From contig NZ_CP115960.1 in the NCBI RefSeq assembly GCF_027941955.1, positions 3,910,001 to 3,974,000 on the forward strand: a DNA stretch of 64,000 nucleotides, written 5' to 3'. Of this stretch, positions 60,335 through 64,000 are shown piece after piece. The translations under genes and the position numbers were made by a program. The stretch's first letter is position 1. Each line of letters starts with the position of its first letter. This stretch comes from Sphingomonas sp. 7/4-4. Lineage in GTDB: Bacteria; Pseudomonadota; Alphaproteobacteria; Sphingomonadales; Sphingomonadaceae. The notes below the pieces were generated by a model, which was not told the DNA's origin, ran no database searches, and was given only the letters and a program-made list of their open reading frames with translations.

Positions 60335-62363
60335 TCATGACAGGGCTCCGGCGATCGGCACGCCGCCCTCGCGGAGCCTGGGCGCGCGGTCGCCGCCCAG
60401 GCTGGCGGTGCCGAGCGGACGCGGATCGCCCAATGCGAGCGGGCGATTGGGGTCGGCGATCATCGGCAGGTCGCCGGACGCCGCAATGTTCAGGTCGATC
60501 CAGCGGACGCGAAGCCGCACGCCGGCGGGCACCATCTCGGCGATCATCCGCTCGATCGCGTTGCCCCAGCGACGCTGCTCCCGGCCGGTCGCGGGAATCT
60601 CGACGAGGAGTTCGGTGCCGCGCGTGACCTGCTCGGGCCGGTCCGGATCGGGTGGGCACAAGGCGGTTCGGCCGAGTACCAGCCGCGCGCTCAGCATCGG
60701 CGTGCGGATCGACGGTCCGTTCAGGAACCCCGGCAGCCGCGATCCGGCCAGCCCATCGCCGCCCAGCGTCACCGGCGCGAATTCCTCGCTGCGATCGACC
60801 ACGCGATAGCCGCGGTCGCCGAGCACCGCCCGCAGCAGGGCGAGCACCCCACGGCGGGTGCCGCGGCCGGCGAGCAATGCGGGGGCGGCGACCACCAAAC
60901 GGCGCTGGGCGTCCTGGGCAAGCGTCGCATCGAACGGCAGCCCGAGCAACGCGGCGAGATCGGGAAGCCAGCGCGCCTCGGTCCGCGCCGGATCGAGCCG
61001 GTCGGCGAGTGCGCCGATCTCGCCATCGATTCCCTGACTGACCGCTTCGAACACCGCCAGCAGACGCGACAATGTGTGGTCCTGATCGCCATCGGGGCCA
61101 CGGAAGACGGCGGGCAGATAATCGATCAGCCCCGGTGAATCGTGGACCACGGACACCAGGTCGATCCGTGGCGCGATGCCTGGTTGTCCGGGGATGCTGT
61201 TGCCGTCGAGCGTCAGTTCGAGCCACAGGAAGCTGCCATCGACCTCGTCGAGCGGGAAGCTGAAATCCTCGACCACCGGGTCGCCGTTGCGCGCGACACC
61301 GACGAAGCTGCGGCGCAGCGGCGACCAATCGAGCCGACGGTCGAGATCGCGGATGCGATCGCCCTTCAGCCTGGTCTCGTCGGTGGCGATGATGTGGGCG
61401 GCGTTGCGCATCGAAGCGCTTCGGCTCGCCGCCCAACGCAGGCCGAGCGTCGCGCCTTCGGGCAGCAGTGCGCGCATATCGGCGCGCAGCCATTTGCCGT
61501 CCAGCGTGTCGCTTTCGAGCGCCGGGCTCAGCCACATCCTGCCGCCCGCGGCAGCTCCCCGGCGAACCGGCGCACGGTCCAGATGCTGCCGGTGTCGAAG
61601 AGCGCGATCAGATCGTCGCCGGCGCAGGCGAACGCGACGGGGCCGGCCCGGCCCAGATACCCCAGCGCGACGGCTCGCCGGCATCGTCGAGCAACAGGAA
61701 GCCGGGTTCGCCGTTCCACTCGCCCGCCAGGCAAAAGCCCGACGATGCCGAGGACAGGGTGTTCGCCGCGAAGGTCGGCGCATCGCTGCCGAGGATCACG
61801 CGCAGGTCGACGGTCAGCGCCGCAGCCCCCGACGGAAGCAGGGTGAGCGTGCCGGATGCGATATCGAGCAAGGCAATGGTCGTGCCGTGTGCGGCGATCC
61901 GGTCGGCTGACGGGATCGGGGTTGGCCCGCCCAGGATACGCCCGCCGGCGTCGAGATGGACCAGGCCGTGGCCGGTCATCACCCAGAGCCCGTCATGCGC
62001 CGCTCCGGCAATATCCCGCACGCCGGCGAGATGAACGGTCCCCAGCCGCTGCAGGGTGGCTGCGTCGAACCGCTGCAACCCGGTATCGTCGAGTACCCAG
62101 GTCACACGCCGGCCGGGCACCAGCCGCCGCACCTCGCCGAGCAGCGGCCCGGCGCAATCGCCATTGGCCCGGAGCGCGCCGTCTGCGCCGACCCACAGCA
62201 ACCCGCCGTCGGGCGCCGCGGCGAATCCCGTCACCGGTCCGGACAGGCGCATGACCTCCACGCCGTCGTCCGGCCGCAGGTCGCCGCGCTCGGGGATCGC
62301 CACCGTCAGCCAGCGGCTCCATTGCTCGGGCGTCGCGAAACGATAGCTGTCGCCGTCGGTCAT
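60335..62363 (-). CDS. Propeller-fused phage tail-like protein (TIGR02242/tail P2 gpI-like; frame broken twice)
   Basis: About 676 residues. The first ~250 are a beta-propeller-like repeat region (FAAAPDGGLLWVGADGALRA, GLWVMTGHGLVHLDAGGRIL). A linker leads to the tail domain around residue 410: LIDYLPAVFRGPDG, RLLAVFEAVSQGIDGEIGAL, LPDLAALLGLPFDATLAQDA, GRGTRRGVLALLRAVLGDRG, which is the TIGR02242/Tail_P2_I pattern of baseplate proteins. Breaks at 61639-61642 (one C on coding strand) and 61542-61543 (one G) split it into three apparent ORFs. It overlaps the upstream baseplate gene by four bases and the downstream gene's first ATG. Structural baseplate part of the injection apparatus. Confidence 0.8.
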
Positions 62364-64000
62364 CGCGGGCCCTCCATGATCGTGATCTCGGCGGGCGCGA
62401 CGAGCTGGGGCAATTCGCCTTTGCCCACCGGAATCCGCCCGGCGATTCCTCCCGCGGCAGTCAGCCGGACCTCGACATCTCCACCCACGCCTTCGACACG
62501 CCGGATCCAGCCGGCCATCGCCTCCGCGTCAACGTCGCGGCCGAGCGGCCAGGCCGCTTTGGCGGTGTCGAAACGGCCCGTCAGCATCGCCCGGACGCGT
62601 TTGGCGACATCGGCGCGATCGGCACCCGGCGCCAGCCGGAGCGTCACCGCGGCGGTGAACGGACGATAGGACGGGGCCGCGATCACCAGCCGTTCGCCGA
62701 TCGCGATGCGGGGGACGACCGCGCGCCGAATCCGTGCCAGCCAGTCCTGCGTCTCCCGCCCGGCGAAGCGGTGGCCGACGATCAAGGTCCGCGTCGCCGC
62801 AATCGCCGGCTGCGCGCGGTTTGGCTCCCAGCCTTCGATCACCGTCGCGCGGACCATTGCGAGCGCGGGATCGAGCGCCAATGCCGCGTCTTCGATCTCT
62901 CGGGCGGTGGCGAGCACACGGTTGCTGGCGAGTCCGGTCCGCACCGCGGCCAGCGTGGTGCCAACCGACTGGGCATTCTGGCCACCCTCGATCGGTGTCC
63001 GATTGCGCCACATCGTGCGCTGGCCGTCGAGCAGCCAATCGACGGGGTGGCGGACATCGCCGCCCGAGCCGCAGCTCAGCGTCAGTGTGACCGCGATTGT
63101 CTCTTCAGGTGCAGGTGTGCGGCCATTGATCCCGTTGCCGAAGCGCAGCCGGATACTGCTGCCATCGGCCCGCTCGGCGACACTGAAGCGGCGGTCGTCG
63201 GGGCCGGCGGGGTCGAGCCGGCCCGGGGTCCAGCGTGACATGGCCGCGTCGAGCGTGATGACGGCAACCGCGTCTTCCGCGTCGCTGATCCGCCATGTCC
63301 GCTCCTCAACCAGTTCGTCGGCGAGGAACAGGTCGCCTGGCGTCACCGAGATGGTCTGGCCCGGCCGGTCGTTGCCGCGATAGACCGGCAGCGCGATCGT
63401 CGCGCGCTGGGCGACCGGCAGCGCGTTGGCCGAGACTCGCACCAGCCGCGGCGACAAAGCGTAGTCGTGTCCCGGGCGCAACACGATCGCGTCGCCGAAC
63501 GTGGCGGGATCGATCACAACGATGATGACACCGCTGCGCTGGAGCCCGAAGGTGCTGTCGAGGCGCCGGTCGAGTGTGCGGCCTGCTGCGTCGTGGGCAT
63601 GGACGCGGCCGTCGCGCTGCGGCGGTTGCGCGGGTCCGGCACCGTCGACCTCGACGCCGATCGAGAGCAGCAACGGCGTGGCCGCGGGCCAGGCGATTCC
63701 CGGCAGCCGGGACAATTCGATCCGCAGTGTGCCGTCGCCGTCTTCCCCGAAAGGCGCGAACGTCGCGCGGGCACGGGCATTGACTGCAGTGTGATCGTCG
63801 CGATGACCGTCTGGATAGTCGGTCGCGACGCGGCTGATCTCGACGGGCAGCACATCCATGTCGGCGGCGGCTTCGAGCCGGGGCACCGCCTCACGGACCG
63901 GCTTGAGCACCGATCCGGCGATGACTCGATGGATCGTATCAGGTGCATCGGCCGGAAACAGCATGCCCTGGGCCGGCACCGCGCCGCGCGCCGACACGCC
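62360..64000 (-). CDS. Baseplate J-like protein (5' end beyond the window)
   Basis: At least 545 residues of a gpJ/gp6-like baseplate wedge protein. The conserved centre reads FSVAERADGSSIRLRFGNGI, NGRTPAPEETIAVTLTLSCG, and PIEGGQNAQSVGTTLAAV; the C-terminal third has LIVGHRFAGRETQDWLARIR and ADVAKRVRAMLTGRFDTAKA, as in Afp11/12-type eCIS proteins. GTG 63997 is only the first start-like codon in the window; the true start lies to the right. It is the first visible gene of the leftward operon, coupled by atga to the tail protein. Confidence 0.87.
   Translation of the reverse strand, partial: GVSARGAVPAQGMLFPADAPDTIHRVIAGSVLKPVREAVPRLEAAADMDVLPVEISRVATDYPDGHRDDHTAVNARARATFAPFGEDGDGTLRIELSRLPGIAWPAATPLLLSIGVEVDGAGPAQPPQRDGRVHAHDAAGRTLDRRLDSTFGLQRSGVIIVVIDPATFGDAIVLRPGHDYALSPRLVRVSANALPVAQRATIALPVYRGNDRPGQTISVTPGDLFLADELVEERTWRISDAEDAVAVITLDAAMSRWTPGRLDPAGPDDRRFSVAERADGSSIRLRFGNGINGRTPAPEETIAVTLTLSCGSGGDVRHPVDWLLDGQRTMWRNRTPIEGGQNAQSVGTTLAAVRTGLASNRVLATAREIEDAALALDPALAMVRATVIEGWEPNRAQPAIAATRTLIVGHRFAGRETQDWLARIRRAVVPRIAIGERLVIAAPSYRPFTAAVTLRLAPGADRADVAKRVRAMLTGRFDTAKAAWPLGRDVDAEAMAGWIRRVEGVGGDVEVRLTAAGGIAGRIPVGKGELPQLVAPAEITIMEGPR

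Noticed and set aside
3148..61642. Programmed ribosomal frameshifting as the cause of the many frame breaks
   Set aside because: The breaks lack slippery A/T-type heptamers, occur in unrelated genes including proC, and always equal missing G/C bases; sequence error is simpler.

Overview
The window looks like part of a Sphingomonas-type alphaproteobacterial chromosome. It is GC-rich and starts inside a 23S-5S-tRNA-fMet rrn operon. It holds three TonB-dependent receptors (one of the Xanthomonas/Caulobacter carbohydrate type), a TPR-sulfotransferase beside a TonB receptor, Tat-exported Gfo/Idh/MocA oxidoreductases, an EcfG-like promoter motif and a palindromic intergenic repeat of the kind common in sphingomonads. 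No species can be named from the sequence alone.

Layout. 1-2.45 kb: end of an rrn operon. 2.5-11.6 kb: TonB receptor and TPR-sulfotransferase, APC permease, CrtI/PYROXD2-like flavoprotein, Rieske oxygenase and divergent TetR regulator. 11.8-19.6 kb: a type I secretion island with a giant RTX nuclease, its ABC exporter and its HlyD adaptor. 19.6-28.9 kb: mostly housekeeping and stress genes (OsmC, endolysin, tlyA, GFA, tspO, ubiK, YbjN, proC, hemerythrin, MarR, ilvE, tRNA-Gln). 29-33.1 kb: a molybdoenzyme operon (UBP zinc finger, FdhF/YdeP-like, fdhD, mobA). 33.2-35.7 kb: a second, cadherin-like RTX protein. 35.7-41.7 kb: YdcF protein, TonB receptor, two unknown genes and a secreted propeller protein. 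41.8-51.2 kb: a probable keto-glycoside utilisation locus (TIGR01782-type receptor, divergent double-DUF1080 protein, three Tat-exported Gfo/Idh/MocA proteins and an ApbE-like protein) with GntR/FadR-like half-palindromes between the divergent genes. 51.6-64 kb: a LuxR regulator converging on a tightly coupled leftward operon that reads as the distal part of an extracellular contractile injection system (eCIS): baseplate J-like protein, propeller-fused tail protein, two 'GWGVAEG/GCGVICG' proteins, a ~1,300-residue effector-like protein and two unknown downstream genes. The operon runs off the right edge.

The eCIS-like operon with its effector and two uncharacterised partner genes is the most exciting element. 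The keto-sugar locus with a signal-less ApbE is second.

Caution on quality. At least 22 reading-frame breaks lie in 17 otherwise well-conserved genes, including proC. Every one is explained by one or two missing bases in a G/C run or a CG repeat, and none needs an inserted base. I read these as consensus errors rather than real pseudogenes, and give the joined gene coordinates.
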